Shown here in pieces: positions 1 to 9,591 of a stretch of 64,000 nt of DNA. The stretch's first letter is position 1. Each line of letters starts with the position of its first letter. The translations under genes were made by a program, and so were the position numbers. The notes below the pieces were generated by a model. The model had not been told where the DNA came from, did not search any database, and saw only the letters and a list, made by a program, of their open reading frames with translations. This stretch comes from Xanthomonas floridensis (GTDB lineage: Bacteria > Pseudomonadota > Gammaproteobacteria > Xanthomonadales > Xanthomonadaceae): contig NZ_LXNG01000001.1 in NCBI RefSeq assembly GCF_001642575.1, forward strand, positions 1-64,000, read 5' to 3'.

Positions 1-189
1 GTGCTTGATCAATCCCAGCAGGCGTTGGTCTTCCTTGGCGCGCTCACTGTCAGGCGAGCGTAACCAGGCGTAATAACCCGCCCGGTTGACGCGCAATACC
101 CGACACATCGCGCATACCCTGAATTCCCTGCGATGGTCTTGCATGAACGCGTACTTTGCCTTCACCCCTTGGCAAAGTACGCGGCGGCC
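1..189 (-). CDS. IS3-family transposase OrfB, N-terminal part (cut by window edge)
   Basis: Only the first part of the second transposase frame is inside the window; the integrase (DDE) core lies beyond position 1. From a GTG at 165 the frame reads 55 codons including KYAFMQDHRREF and RAGYYAWL, which are typical of the HTH-like start of IS3 OrfB proteins. It lies in the -1 frame relative to OrfA and is open back to the slippery run at 189-195, so the active product is expected to be an OrfAB fusion made by frameshifting. The IS subgroup was not determined; IS1404-like elements of Xanthomonas are a possible match. Confidence 0.8.
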
Positions 190-434
190 TTTTTTAGGAT
201 GTCGCGCTCCTCGGTCACGCGACGCAACTCTGCCTTCAGCCGCCGAACCTCGGCGCTCTGGTCCACCTCGGCGCGATGCACCACGCCAGGCTTGCCGAAC
301 TTGCGCAGCCAGGCGTACAGGCTGTGCGTCGTGACACCCAGTCGCTCGGCGACCTCTGCCACCTTGAACCCACGATCGGTCACTTGCCGGACCGCTTCGA
401 TCTTGAACTCATCCGTATACCGCTTGCTGCTCAT
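162..434 (-). CDS. IS3-family transposase OrfA
   Basis: This 90-residue DNA-binding subunit has an N-terminal helix-turn-helix (KRYTDEFKIEAVRQV, then VAEVAERLGVTTHSLYAWL) and a C-terminal leucine-zipper-like helix ending RDILKKAAAYFAKG, the standard OrfA layout of IS3 elements. The start at 434 is preferred over an upstream ATG at 455 because GGAGGT stands five bases before it. The stop (162-164) overlaps a GTG of OrfB. The element looks intact at this end and is probably a recent insertion; its right boundary is probably near 497, where the leftward-reading strand begins TGATACGCCC. Confidence 0.88.
   Translation of the reverse strand: MSSKRYTDEFKIEAVRQVTDRGFKVAEVAERLGVTTHSLYAWLRKFGKPGVVHRAEVDQSAEVRRLKAELRRVTEERDILKKAAAYFAKG
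189..195 (-). promoter_or_regulatory. Programmed -1 frameshift site A_AAA_AAG in the IS3 element
   Basis: Read on the minus strand, the OrfA codons CTA AAA AAG contain the heptamer A_AAA_AAG. This is the canonical -1 slippery sequence of IS3-family elements. Slipping one base back joins OrfA to OrfB to give the full transposase. Confidence 0.75.
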
Positions 435-497
435 GGACACCTCCGAATCTGCCATTTTCCATGGCCTTGAGATGTCTAGGAAAGCCTGGGCGTATCA

Positions 498-1085
498 GGT
501 TTTACGGAGGTGGGTACCGCTGTTCGAGGAGTTTCTACGCTCCGGAGGGAGAGTTGCTGCTGGTCGATTGGGTTGTCAACTGAAAGAGATTGCAGCTTCA
601 GTGCGGCCTATCGGCTCTGTCTAGGCACACTGCTCGTAGTGATCCAGAAGCAGCCGAAGATCTACACCATGGATGGCCCGGACAAACTGCGCATCAAGTT
701 GCCGATGCCCGAAGGCGCAGACCGCTTCAACGCCGCACGCGGTTTGCTGGCCGCACTGACACCGGGCTGAAGCGCAAGGCCGCGTTTGACGGCGTCGCAA
801 CAGACTCGACAGCACTACACGTCATGCACGCAGGTGACCACCATCTGTGTGCATGACGTGCGCGGGAGTCATCTCCGATATCGCGCCAATCTGCGTCACC
901 CGCAACGGGCTCGCAGCCCTTGCCGTTGCTCGATGCGCACTGCTCCGCCGTGTTTGAAACACGCGCACGTTGTCCCGGGACTGTCCAGGACAAACGCCTT
1001 ATGAGCCTGCTTGCGACAAACCTGAGCAGTTAATTTCAAAACTGCTAGAAGATTTCACATTTACGTCATTCGACTGAATTTGGCC
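498..1085. other. Gene-poor remnant between the IS and the chemosensory operon
   Basis: No convincing intact gene is visible. On the plus strand a short open stretch from 669 to 770 reads MDGPDKLRIKLPMPEGADR and ends AALTPG; it resembles the natural C-terminus of a protein whose front has been lost, perhaps through the IS insertion. I do not recognise the family. The rest has frequent stops in all frames. Confidence 0.4.
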
Positions 1086-1111
1086 TAAATATTCCAGCTG
1101 GGCGCCGATAC
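1086..1111 (+). promoter_or_regulatory. Candidate sigma-28 (FliA) promoter for the chemosensory operon
   Basis: TAAATATT (1086-1093) is followed after ten bases by GCCGATAC (1104-1111). The FliA consensus is TAAAGTTT-N11-GCCGATAA, so 12 of 16 positions fit and the spacer is one base short. It lies 108 bases upstream of the first gene of a chemotaxis operon, where a flagellar-class promoter would be expected. The assignment rests on sequence resemblance only. Confidence 0.55.
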
Positions 1112-1219
1112 CTGCATAGACCGGCATGACCCTGTGTGCAGAGCACGCCACAGGTCCATGCCACCGCGACCTTCTCCCCGCGTCATCGCACCCAACGTGC
1201 GCCATCGCTTGAGGCACCC

Positions 1220-1549
1220 ATGAACACTCCATCTCCCGATCTGCCCGCGCCGTTGACGCTTGCCCTAAAGGGCGAGATGACCATTCGCCGCGCTGCCGAA
1301 CTCAAGCCGTTGCTGCAGCCGGCACTGGCGCACCCGGGCGGGTTGCATCTGGACCTGGGCGCGGTCAGCGAGATCGACACCACCGGGCTGCAGTTGCTGC
1401 TGGCCACCAAACAGGCGATCCAGGCCGATGGCCGGCCGTTTTCGCTCACCGATTCCAGCCGCGCCGTGGTCGATGTGATCGAACTGCTTGGCCTGCTCGA
1501 AGCCTTGTATCCGCATGCGGTTACAAGCCTCGACGCACGAATTCACTAA
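1220..1549 (+). CDS. STAS-domain protein of the chemosensory operon
   Basis: This 109-residue single STAS domain protein resembles anti-sigma-factor antagonists. The fold is seen in LTLALKGEMTIRRAAELKPLL followed by LHLDLGAVSEIDTTGLQLLLATKQ. In SpoIIAA-type proteins the loop is DSSG with a phosphorylatable serine; here it is D53-T54-T55-G56, so threonine would have to accept phosphate or the site is not used. GAGG precedes the ATG at 1220; an upstream in-frame start at 1136 has no such support. cheA follows after 18 bases, so it probably works with the CheA-CheW array. No partner switch kinase is encoded nearby. Confidence 0.85.
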   Translation: MNTPSPDLPAPLTLALKGEMTIRRAAELKPLLQPALAHPGGLHLDLGAVSEIDTTGLQLLLATKQAIQADGRPFSLTDSSRAVVDVIELLGLLEALYPHAVTSLDARIH

Positions 1550-1567
1550 CGGACTGGTGACGCGCGC

Positions 1568-3571
1568 ATGGACATGAACCAGCTGATGCAGACCTTCCTG
1601 GCCGAAAGCCGGGATCTGCTCGAAGACATGGAACGCCACCTGCTCCAAGCCGAGCGTGGCGAGTCTTCGCCGGATGCGGTCAACGCGATCTTTCGCGCCG
1701 CGCATACCATCAAGGGCTCGGGCGGCCTGTTCGATCTGCCGCAGCTGGTGGGCTTCACCCATGTGGTGGAAAGCGTGCTGGATCTGGTGCGCGATGAAGC
1801 GCTGACGCTGAGCTCGGAACTGATCGCGCTGTTGCTGGTGTGCTGCGACCACATCCACGCCCTGGTGGAAACCGCCGCCGACCCCAGCCACGCCGATGCG
1901 GCGGCGTTGGCCGCCGAAGCCGAGCCACTGCTGGCGCAGTTGCAGACCTATCTGCAAGGCAGCGCCTGCGGCGTCACTGCCACCACCGTGCAGCACAGCA
2001 CGCCGGAAAAACAGAGCGGTTACTGGCGCATCGGCCTGACGCTGTTCGCCGACGCGCTGCGCTTTGGCAACTCGCCGCTCAAGCTGATCCGCAATCTGCG
2101 CAGCCTCGGCTCGGTGGAATCGATCAGCACCGACTACAGCCAGCTGCCCACCTTCGAAGAGCTCGATCCGGAGGCCAACTATCTCGGCTTCCAGATCCTG
2201 CTGCGCAGCGATGCCGATCGCGCCGCCATCGACGACGTGTTCGAGTTCGTGCGCGACGATTGCGCGCTGGAGATCACCGCCGTCCCGGCCCCGACTGATG
2301 CGGCAGCCGTATTGGCCAGCGCGCCGGTGGCCGCTGCACCGGCCAGCGCACCCACCGCGGTACCGGCCGCTACGCCACCGCGCGCAGCAGCCGACGGCGG
2401 CGCACGCGGCGGCGCCGACGCGCGCTCGATCCGCGTGGATGCCGACAAGCTCGATCGCATGATCGACCTGGTGGGCGAACTCATCATTGCCGTGGCCAGC
2501 ACCAATGCCAACGCGCAGCGCAGCGGCGATGCGCAGTTGCTGGAATCGGCCTCGATCCTTGCGGGGCTGGTGGAAGAGGTGCGCGAAAGCGCGCTGCAAC
2601 TGCGCATGGTCAAGATTGGCGGCACCTTCAGCCGCTTCCAGCGCGTGGTACACGACGTGGCACGCGAGCTGGGCAAGGACATCGCCCTGGTGGTGGCCGG
2701 CGAAGACACCGAGCTGGACAAATCGGTGGTGGAAAAGATCGGCGACCCGCTCACCCATCTGGTGCGCAACGCGATGGACCACGGCATCGAACCGGTCGAG
2801 GTGCGCGTGGCGCGCGGCAAACCGGCGCGCGGCACGGTGGGCCTGAACGCGTATCACGACTCCGGCAGCATCGTCATCCAGATCACCGACGACGGTGGCG
2901 GCCTGAATCGCGACAAGATCCTGGCCAAGGCGCTGGAACGCGGCCTGGTCGAACCCGGCCGCCAACTCAGCGACCGCGAGGTGTTCGCGATGATCTTCGA
3001 GCCGGGGTTTTCCACCGCCGAAAAGGTCACCAACCTGTCCGGCCGCGGCGTGGGCATGGATGTGGTCAAGCGCAACATCACCGCGCTGCGCGGCACGGTC
3101 GAGATCGACAGTGCCGCCGGGCTGGGCACCACCATCTCGGTGCGCCTGCCGCTGACCCTGGCCATCATCAATGGCTTCCAGGTCGGCGTGGGCAAGTCGG
3201 TGTTCGTGGTGCCGCTGGATGTGGTGGAAGAGTGCGTGGAGTTCACGCCCGACTACGCCAGCGACTACATCGACCTGCGCGGCCGGGTACTGCCGTATGT
3301 GCGCCTGCGCGAGCTATTCGCGCTTGGCGGCAAGACGCCGGCGCGCGAAAGCATCGTGGTGATCCGCCAGGGTGCGCAGCGTTTCGGCCTGGTCGTGGAC
3401 ACCTTGCTGGGCGAATGGCAGACGGTGATCAAGCCGCTGTCCAAGGTCTTCGCCCAGGTCAAGGGCATCAGTGGCTCGAGCATCCTGGGCAGCGGCGATG
3501 TCGCGCTGATCCTGGACGTGCCCAGCCTGGTCCAGCAATTGCATCCGCAGCAGGACGCGCTGGCCGCCTGA
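1568..3571 (+). CDS. cheA: Chemotaxis histidine kinase CheA
   Basis: This 667-residue protein has the full CheA layout. The P1 HPt domain contains phosphorylatable H46 in RAAHTIKGSGGLF. A CheY/CheB-docking-like P2 region spans about 150-245, followed by an Ala/Pro-rich linker. The P3 dimerisation helices begin near 288 (RVDADKLDRMIDLVGELI). The P4 ATPase has the N box HLVRNAMDHG near 397 and G boxes DDGGG and GRGVGMD (about 492). A CheW-like P5 domain occupies about 535-660. It phosphorylates CheB and probably the REC-EAL protein encoded downstream, since no separate CheY is present in the cluster. It is co-transcribed with the STAS gene and the receptor. Confidence 0.96.
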   Translation: MDMNQLMQTFLAESRDLLEDMERHLLQAERGESSPDAVNAIFRAAHTIKGSGGLFDLPQLVGFTHVVESVLDLVRDEALTLSSELIALLLVCCDHIHALVETAADPSHADAAALAAEAEPLLAQLQTYLQGSACGVTATTVQHSTPEKQSGYWRIGLTLFADALRFGNSPLKLIRNLRSLGSVESISTDYSQLPTFEELDPEANYLGFQILLRSDADRAAIDDVFEFVRDDCALEITAVPAPTDAAAVLASAPVAAAPASAPTAVPAATPPRAAADGGARGGADARSIRVDADKLDRMIDLVGELIIAVASTNANAQRSGDAQLLESASILAGLVEEVRESALQLRMVKIGGTFSRFQRVVHDVARELGKDIALVVAGEDTELDKSVVEKIGDPLTHLVRNAMDHGIEPVEVRVARGKPARGTVGLNAYHDSGSIVIQITDDGGGLNRDKILAKALERGLVEPGRQLSDREVFAMIFEPGFSTAEKVTNLSGRGVGMDVVKRNITALRGTVEIDSAAGLGTTISVRLPLTLAIINGFQVGVGKSVFVVPLDVVEECVEFTPDYASDYIDLRGRVLPYVRLRELFALGGKTPARESIVVIRQGAQRFGLVVDTLLGEWQTVIKPLSKVFAQVKGISGSSILGSGDVALILDVPSLVQQLHPQQDALAA

Positions 3572-3661
3572 GCCCCGCGCCACCACTGCAAAACGCCGGC
3601 GTCATCGTTCGCCAACCGCATCGTTCGTTTCGTTGTTCCCTGACCCCAGGAAGCTACCGCC

Positions 3662-5815
3662 ATGTCACACCGTCTTCCGATCGCTACGCAGTTGTGGTTT
3701 ACCGCCGCGCTTGCCGTTGCCCTGCCCGTCCTCGTGATCGTCGCCGGCTTTGCGCTGACGCTCTCGCACGCCGCCTTGCTGGCTGCCAGCCTGGTGGCGG
3801 CAGTACTCAGCGGCGTGCTGCTGGCCTGGGCCATCCGGCTCGCCAACGGCTCGCTGGAACTGGCCACCAGCACGCTGGATGCGTTCTCGCGCGGCAACTT
3901 CGATGTGGCCCTGCCGCAGCTGCGCGACGAGCAGGCTGGCGACGTGCTGCGCGGCCTGCGCAAGGTGCAGAGCGGCATCCGCCACGTCAACGAAGAGATC
4001 AACCGCGTCTCGCGTGAACACGATGCCGGGCAGATCGATGCGCGCATCGACGTGGCGCGTTTCGATGGCGACTTCCGCACCCTGGGCGATGGCATCAACC
4101 GCATGGTGGCCAGCCATATCGCAGTGAACAAGCAGGCCATGGCCTGCGTGGCCGAGTTCGGCCGCGGCAACTTCGGCGCCGAGCTGGAACGTCTGCCCGG
4201 CCAGAAGGCCTTCATCAACGAGGTGGTGGACCAGATCCGCGGCAACCTCACCGGCATGGTCGCCGAGGTCAACCGCATGTCGGCCGAGCACGATGCCGGC
4301 GATATCGACGTGGTCATCGACACGCAGCGCTTCACCGGCGATTTCCGCCGCATGGCCGAAGGCATCAATGCGATGGTGGCCGGCCACATCGCGGTCAAGA
4401 AGCAGGCCATCGCCTGCGTGGGCGAGTTCGGCCGCGGCAACTTCACCGCGCAACTGCCGCTGCTGCCGGGCAAGAAGCGCTTCATCAACGAGATCATCGA
4501 CCAGGTGCGCGGCAACCTCACCGGGTTGATTGGCGAGATCAACCACATGTCGGCCGAGCACGAAGCCGGCGACATCGACGTGATCATCGACAGCAGCCGC
4601 TTCGATGGCGACTTCCGCAGCATGGCGCTGGGCATCAACCAGATGGTGGGCGCGCACATCGCGGTGAAGAAGCTGGCGATGGGCGTGATGGCCGAATTCG
4701 GCCGCGGCAACTTCGATGCACCGCTGGCGCAGCTGCCGGGCAAGAAGGCCTTCATCAACGAGACCGTGGAGCGCGCACGCGGCAACCTGCGCAGCATCTC
4801 CGAAGTGATCCAGGTGATGGGCGCGATGGCCGAAGGCGACCTCACCCACACCGTGGAAGGTCGTTACGAAGGCGCGTTTGCCGACATGCAGCGTTACGTC
4901 AACACCACCATGAGCCGCCTCACCGAGATCGTCGACGAGGTCAACCGTAACGCCGAGAACCTGGCCAGCGCCTCCGAGGAAGTCAGCGCCACCGCACAGG
5001 CGCTGGCCCAGGCGGCCAGCGAGCAGGCCGCCGGTGTGGAAGAAACCAGCGCCTCGCTGGAGCAGATGACCGCCTCCATCGCACAGAACACCGAAAACGC
5101 GCGCGTCACCGATAGCATGGCCGCCAAGGCCGCCAGCGAAGCGGCCGACGGCGGCGACACCGTGCGCGCCACGGTGGTGGCGATGAAGGACATCGCCAAG
5201 AAGATCGGCATCATCGACGACATCGCCTACCAGACCAACCTGCTCGCGCTCAACGCCGCCATCGAGGCCGCGCGCGCTGGCGAACACGGCAAGGGCTTTG
5301 CAGTAGTGGCTGCCGAAGTGCGCAAGCTGGCCGAACGTAGCCAGATCGCCGCGCAGGAGATCGGCGAGGTGGCCGGTTCCAGCGTGGAGCTGGCCGAAAG
5401 CGCCGGCCGCGTGCTCGGCGAGATGGTGCCATCGATCCGCCGCACCTCCGACCTGGTGCAGGAAATCGCCGCCGCCTCCGAAGAACAGACCGCCGGCGTC
5501 AGCCAGATCAACACCGCCGTGGGCCAGTTGAACCAGACCACGCAGTCGGCCGCGGCCAATGCCGAAGAACTGGCCGCCACCTCGGAAGAGATGAGCGCGC
5601 AGGCCGAACAGCTCCAGCAGTTGATGGGCTTCTTTCGGCTGGGCAATGGCGGGCGCGGCGCAAGCCAGACCAGCCGGCCGGGCCCGCGTCGGGTAGTGCA
5701 GCCCAGCCAGGCCACGGCCATCCATGCACCGGCGCGGCGCACCAACGTGCGCCAGATCGGCGCGGTGGCCGCGACCGCCGATGCCATCGACGAATCGCAG
5801 TTCGCCAGCTTCTGA
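3662..5815 (+). CDS. Methyl-accepting chemoreceptor with repeated HAMP-like modules and no periplasmic sensor
   Basis: Of 717 residues, two hydrophobic segments (about 10-32 and 38-58) are separated by only a few residues, so there is no periplasmic ligand domain. Four near-identical modules follow with an exact 90-residue period: F(S/G)RGNF occurs at 75, 166, 256 and 346, and (R/H)MSAEH(D/E)AGDID recurs between them. They resemble tandem HAMP units. The C-terminal signalling hairpin carries the conserved tip near 541 ([20 protein letters not shown]) and methylation-type helices rich in E/Q pairs. There is no NWETF-type tether. The input is probably cytoplasmic or membrane-borne. It is the only receptor in the cluster. 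Confidence 0.94.
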   Translation: MSHRLPIATQLWFTAALAVALPVLVIVAGFALTLSHAALLAASLVAAVLSGVLLAWAIRLANGSLELATSTLDAFSRGNFDVALPQLRDEQAGDVLRGLRKVQSGIRHVNEEINRVSREHDAGQIDARIDVARFDGDFRTLGDGINRMVASHIAVNKQAMACVAEFGRGNFGAELERLPGQKAFINEVVDQIRGNLTGMVAEVNRMSAEHDAGDIDVVIDTQRFTGDFRRMAEGINAMVAGHIAVKKQAIACVGEFGRGNFTAQLPLLPGKKRFINEIIDQVRGNLTGLIGEINHMSAEHEAGDIDVIIDSSRFDGDFRSMALGINQMVGAHIAVKKLAMGVMAEFGRGNFDAPLAQLPGKKAFINETVERARGNLRSISEVIQVMGAMAEGDLTHTVEGRYEGAFADMQRYVNTTMSRLTEIVDEVNRNAENLASASEEVSATAQALAQAASEQAAGVEETSASLEQMTASIAQNTENARVTDSMAAKAASEAADGGDTVRATVVAMKDIAKKIGIIDDIAYQTNLLALNAAIEAARAGEHGKGFAVVAAEVRKLAERSQIAAQEIGEVAGSSVELAESAGRVLGEMVPSIRRTSDLVQEIAAASEEQTAGVSQINTAVGQLNQTTQSAAANAEELAATSEEMSAQAEQLQQLMGFFRLGNGGRGASQTSRPGPRRVVQPSQATAIHAPARRTNVRQIGAVAATADAIDESQFASF

Positions 5816-5823
5816 AGGAGCCG

Positions 5824-6342
5824 ATGATGCAACCGCACAGCAGCGCAGTCACCGGCACGCCATCGTCCACGGCGCCGCAGCAATACCTGACCTTTTCGTT
5901 GGGCAAGGAAATGTTCGGCCTGGGCATTCTCGGTATCAAGGAAATCATCGAATACCGGGTACCTACCGATGTGCCGATGATGCCGCCGGCCCTGCGCGGC
6001 GTCATCAACCTGCGCGGTGCGGTGGTGCCGGTGGTGGACCTGCAGCAGCGCGTGGGCCGCACCACCAGCCCGATCACCAAGCGCAGCTGCATCGTGATTG
6101 TGGAGATCGCCCATGGCGACGGGCATCAGGTGCTCGGCCTGCTGGTGGATGCGGTGAGCGAAGTGCTGGACATCGCAGCCGAGGACATCGTGGAAACGCC
6201 CAGCTTCGGCGCCGGCATCCCGCGCGACTTCATCCACGCCATGGGCAAGATCGGCGAGCGTTTCGTGATCCTGCTCGATGCCGATGCCGTGCTGGGCCAC
6301 GATGCCCTGGCCCAGCTCCCCACCGCCGCACTGGCGGCCTGA
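5824..6342 (+). CDS. cheW: Chemotaxis coupling protein CheW
   Basis: A 172-residue CheW fold couples the receptor to CheA. The diagnostic stretches are YLTFSLGKEMFGLGILGIKEII, PPALRGVINLRGAVVPVVDL and LGLLVDAVSEVLDI. AAGGAG lies just before two adjacent ATG codons (5824 and 5827), so the true start may be one codon later. It begins eight bases after the receptor stop, consistent with tight translation coupling. The first 20 or so residues are an unstructured-looking tail absent from shorter CheW proteins. Confidence 0.95.
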   Translation: MMQPHSSAVTGTPSSTAPQQYLTFSLGKEMFGLGILGIKEIIEYRVPTDVPMMPPALRGVINLRGAVVPVVDLQQRVGRTTSPITKRSCIVIVEIAHGDGHQVLGLLVDAVSEVLDIAAEDIVETPSFGAGIPRDFIHAMGKIGERFVILLDADAVLGHDALAQLPTAALAA

Positions 6343-6367
6343 CAGCCGCATGTACGCAAGGACTCCC

Positions 6368-7651
6368 ATGCGCCCCGCCCTTCTTTCCTGCAACTGCACG
6401 CTGGCCGGCCCGGTGCTGGTCGTCGATGACAGCGTGGTCCAGCGCGAACACGCCATGGCGCTGTGCCGCCAGCTGGGTGCCAACGTGGTCGATGGCGCCG
6501 CCGATGGCCACGCCGCACTGGAGTGGCTGGGCCGCACCAGCGCGCCGTCGCTGCTGTTGATCGACCTGGAAATGCCGGGCATGGACGGCGTACAGCTGCT
6601 CGATGCGCTGGCACGCGGCCAGTACGGCGTGCCGGTGGTGGTGGTGTCGCAACGCGGCGGCGCATTGATCGATGCGGTGATGCAGTTGAGCCGCAGCGCC
6701 GGCGTGCGCATGCTGGGCGGCATCGAAAAACCGATGAACCTGCAGGATCTGGCCACCGTGCTGGAGTGCGAACCCAACACCAGCGCCATCGTGCCGGCTG
6801 CGTTGCCGGCGGCGATCTCGCCGCTGATGTCCAGTGGCGGCGCAGCCGCCTCGCGGCTGGACCGTGCCATGCGTCGCGGCGAAATCCGCGTGGCCTATCA
6901 ACCCAAGCTGGATCTGAAGGACGGCCGGCTGCGCGGCGTGGAAGCGCTGGCACGCTGGCGTCGCCCGCAGGGCGACATGATCGGGCCGGACCGCTTCATC
7001 CCGCTGGCCGAACGCGAAGGGCTGATCCACGCGCTGACCCAGCAGGTGATCGACAAGGCCATCGCGCAATTGGTCGACTGGCGCGCCGAAGGCTTCGAGC
7101 TGAGCCTGGCATTGAACCTGTCGCCCCGCTTGCTGGGCGAAGAGGATTTTCTCGAGCAACTGTGCGCCAAGTTGAGCGACAACGGCCTGAGCCCGGCCGA
7201 CCTGGTGCTGGAACTCACCGAGAGCGCCATCGTGGAGCCGGCCAATGCGCTGAGCATGCTGGCGCGCCTGCGCCTGCATGGGTTTGGGCTGTCCATCGAC
7301 GACTACGGCACCGGTTTCTCATCGCTGCAGCGCCTGGCCAGCATCCCGTTCACCGAACTCAAGCTGGACCGCAGCTTCGTGCAGGCCGCCCATCGCAGCC
7401 GCAGCCAGCGCACCGTGCTCGAATCCACGCTGGAGCTGGCGCATCGGCTGGAGCTGACCGCGGTAGCCGAAGGCGTGGAAACCCCGGACGACTGGCGCCT
7501 GCTGCGCGAGCTGGGCTGCGATCTGGCGCAAGGCTATCTGATGGGTTCGCCGATGCCCGGGCCGATGCTGTCGGACTGGTGGCGCGAACATGCCGTGCGC
7601 ATCGCGCGCCTGAGCGAAGGCTCCTTCTCCACCGATGCGGATGTGGCCTGA
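6368..7651 (+). CDS. Response regulator with EAL c-di-GMP phosphodiesterase output
   Basis: This 427-residue two-domain protein has an N-terminal receiver with D20/D21, phospho-acceptor D66 in [11 protein letters not shown] and a C-terminal lysine in EKPMN. The EAL domain starts near 165 and retains [40 protein letters not shown] and AEGVET, the metal- and substrate-binding set of active phosphodiesterases. It may hydrolyse c-di-GMP when phosphorylated by CheA, linking the receptor to motility or biofilm control instead of motor switching through CheY. The start at 6368 is chosen for AAGGA seven bases upstream; an ATG at 6350 is possible. Confidence 0.93.
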   Translation: MRPALLSCNCTLAGPVLVVDDSVVQREHAMALCRQLGANVVDGAADGHAALEWLGRTSAPSLLLIDLEMPGMDGVQLLDALARGQYGVPVVVVSQRGGALIDAVMQLSRSAGVRMLGGIEKPMNLQDLATVLECEPNTSAIVPAALPAAISPLMSSGGAAASRLDRAMRRGEIRVAYQPKLDLKDGRLRGVEALARWRRPQGDMIGPDRFIPLAEREGLIHALTQQVIDKAIAQLVDWRAEGFELSLALNLSPRLLGEEDFLEQLCAKLSDNGLSPADLVLELTESAIVEPANALSMLARLRLHGFGLSIDDYGTGFSSLQRLASIPFTELKLDRSFVQAAHRSRSQRTVLESTLELAHRLELTAVAEGVETPDDWRLLRELGCDLAQGYLMGSPMPGPMLSDWWREHAVRIARLSEGSFSTDADVA

Positions 7652-7654
7652 CCC

Positions 7655-8461
7655 ATGAGTACCGCCACTGCCATCACCGAACAGGAGTTCGGCCGCTTCC
7701 AGCGCTTCATCTTCGAAGCGGCCGGCATCAGCATTTCCTCCGGCAAGAAAGCCATGTTGTGCGGCCGCCTGGGCAAGCGTCTGCGCGAGCACCAGTTCGA
7801 CAGCTACACGCAGTACCTGCAGCTGCTGGAAAGCCGCCAGGACCGCGCCGAGATCCAGACCGCCATCGATCTGTTGACCACCAACGAAACCTATTTCTTC
7901 CGCGAGCCCAAGCATTTCGACCTGCTGCGCAAGCTGGCCGGCGAGCACCGCGGCGGGTTGCCGTTCCGGTGCTGGAGCGCTGCAAGCTCCAGCGGCGAAG
8001 AGGCCTACAGCATGGCGATGGTGCTGGACGACACCTTGCAGGGGCGCCCGTTCGACGTGGTGGGTACCGACATCAGCACCCGCGTGCTGGCCAAGGCGCG
8101 TACCGGGCACTACGCACTGCAGCGCATCGACGGCATTCCGCAGCCGTATCTCAAGCGCTACTGCCTGCGTGGCCAGGGCGAGTACGCCGGCACCTTGCTG
8201 GTGGAGCGGCGCCTGCGCGAGCGCGTGCAGTTCGTGCATGCCAACCTCAACACCGCGCTGCCGTCACTGGGCAGCTTCGATGCGATCTTCCTGCGCAATG
8301 TCATGATCTATTTCAACGGCCAGACCAAGCGCGAAGTGATCCTGCGCGTGCTTGCCAACCTGAAATCGGGCGGATATTTCTGCATTGGCCATTCGGAGAG
8401 CCTGAGCGAACTCGACATCGATCTGGTCCAGGTGGCACCCTCGATCTTCCGCAAAGCGTGA
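7655..8461 (+). CDS. cheR: Chemotaxis protein methyltransferase CheR
   Basis: This 268-residue CheR methylates glutamates of the receptor using S-adenosylmethionine. The all-helical N-terminal domain is followed by the Rossmann fold with [14 protein letters not shown] (SAM loop), [17 protein letters not shown] and [22 protein letters not shown] is the conserved start of the catalytic domain. It follows the REC-EAL gene by three bases and precedes cheB by 14, the usual adaptation pair. Confidence 0.96.
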   Translation: MSTATAITEQEFGRFQRFIFEAAGISISSGKKAMLCGRLGKRLREHQFDSYTQYLQLLESRQDRAEIQTAIDLLTTNETYFFREPKHFDLLRKLAGEHRGGLPFRCWSAASSSGEEAYSMAMVLDDTLQGRPFDVVGTDISTRVLAKARTGHYALQRIDGIPQPYLKRYCLRGQGEYAGTLLVERRLRERVQFVHANLNTALPSLGSFDAIFLRNVMIYFNGQTKREVILRVLANLKSGGYFCIGHSESLSELDIDLVQVAPSIFRKA

Positions 8462-8475
8462 GCCAAGGATCCGCC

Positions 8476-9591
8476 GTGCCGACTGCGTTCAACCGCCCCG
8501 CCGCCAACCCTGCCACCAACACCATCAAGGCGATGGTGGTCGACGATTCGGCGGTGGTGCGCCAGGTGCTGGTGGGCGTGCTCAACGATGCGCAGGGCAT
8601 CGAGGTGATTGCCACCGCCGCCGACCCGTTGCTGGCGATCGAGAAGATGCGCCAGCAGTGGCCCGACGTGATCGTGCTGGATGTGGAAATGCCGCGCATG
8701 GATGGCATTACGTTCCTGCGCAAGATCATGAGCGAGCGCCCCACCCCGGTGGTGATCTGCTCCACGCTCACCGAGAAAGGCGCGCGCGTGACCATGGATG
8801 CGCTGGCTGCCGGCGCAGTGGCGGTGGTGACCAAGCCACGGCTGGGGCTCAAGCAATTCCTCACCGATTCGGCCGATGAGCTGGTGGCCACGGTGCGCAG
8901 CGCCGCACGCGCCAACGTCAAGCGGCTGGCCGCGCGCGTCACCGCCGCGCCGCTGGAAGCGGAGGTCAAACACACCGCCGATGTCATCCTCCCCGCGCAA
9001 AGCGGCCGTGCACTGGCGCAGACCACCGAGCGTATCGTGGCCATCGGCACCTCCACCGGTGGCACCCAGGCGCTGGAAGAGGTGCTCACCGCCTTGCCGC
9101 GCGTGTGCCCGGGCATCGTCATCGTCCAGCACATGCCGGAAAAGTTCACCGCCGCCTTCGCCGCGCGCCTCAACGGCCTGTGCCAGATCGCAGTGAAGGA
9201 AGCGGCCAACAACGACCGGGTGATGCCGGGCCGCGCACTGATCGCGCCCGGCGGCAAGCACTTGCTGCTGCGCCGCAGTGGCGCGCAGTACTTCGTGGAA
9301 GTGATGGAAGGCCCGCCGGTCAACCGGCACCGTCCGTCGGTGGACGTGCTGTTCCGCTCGGCCGCACGCGCGGCCGGCAGCAATGCGCTGGGCATCATCA
9401 TGACCGGCATGGGCGACGATGGTGCCGCCGGCCTGCTGGAGATGCGCCAGGCCGGCGCACGCACGGTGGCGCAGGACGAACACACCAGCATCGTGTTCGG
9501 CATGCCCAAGGAAGCGATCAAGCGCGGCGGCGCCGACCGTATCCTTCCGCTGGGCGCGATGGCACGCGAGATCGTCACGCAGTTGCAGTAG
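8476..9591 (+). CDS. cheB: Protein-glutamate methylesterase CheB
   Basis: The 371-residue product starts at a GTG (8476) with AAGGAT upstream; the open frame continues far into the preceding genes, but that part is out of their coding frame. The receiver domain has D23/D24 and phospho-acceptor D69 ([11 protein letters not shown]). The methylesterase domain has the catalytic triad S193 (GTSTGG), H219 (VQHMPEKF) and D315 (GMGDDGA). It demethylates the receptor in opposition to CheR and is activated by CheA. It is the last gene of the operon. Confidence 0.95.
   Translation: MPTAFNRPAANPATNTIKAMVVDDSAVVRQVLVGVLNDAQGIEVIATAADPLLAIEKMRQQWPDVIVLDVEMPRMDGITFLRKIMSERPTPVVICSTLTEKGARVTMDALAAGAVAVVTKPRLGLKQFLTDSADELVATVRSAARANVKRLAARVTAAPLEAEVKHTADVILPAQSGRALAQTTERIVAIGTSTGGTQALEEVLTALPRVCPGIVIVQHMPEKFTAAFAARLNGLCQIAVKEAANNDRVMPGRALIAPGGKHLLLRRSGAQYFVEVMEGPPVNRHRPSVDVLFRSAARAAGSNALGIIMTGMGDDGAAGLLEMRQAGARTVAQDEHTSIVFGMPKEAIKRGGADRILPLGAMAREIVTQLQ

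Noticed and set aside
1265..2965. Long minus-strand open frame of 566 codons opposite cheA
   Set aside because: It is a GC-rich shadow of the receptor operon. It has a His/Gln/Arg/Ala-rich composition, no recognisable domain and no ribosome-binding site, while the plus strand is clearly cheA.
3665..5725. Minus-strand frame of 686 codons opposite the receptor gene
   Set aside because: It has the same shadow composition (repetitive Gly/His/Val) and mirrors the 270-base repeats of the receptor.
6463..8475. Long N-terminal extension of the cheB frame
   Set aside because: It runs out of frame through the REC-EAL and CheR genes, with Arg-rich low-complexity content. CheB starts at GTG 8476.
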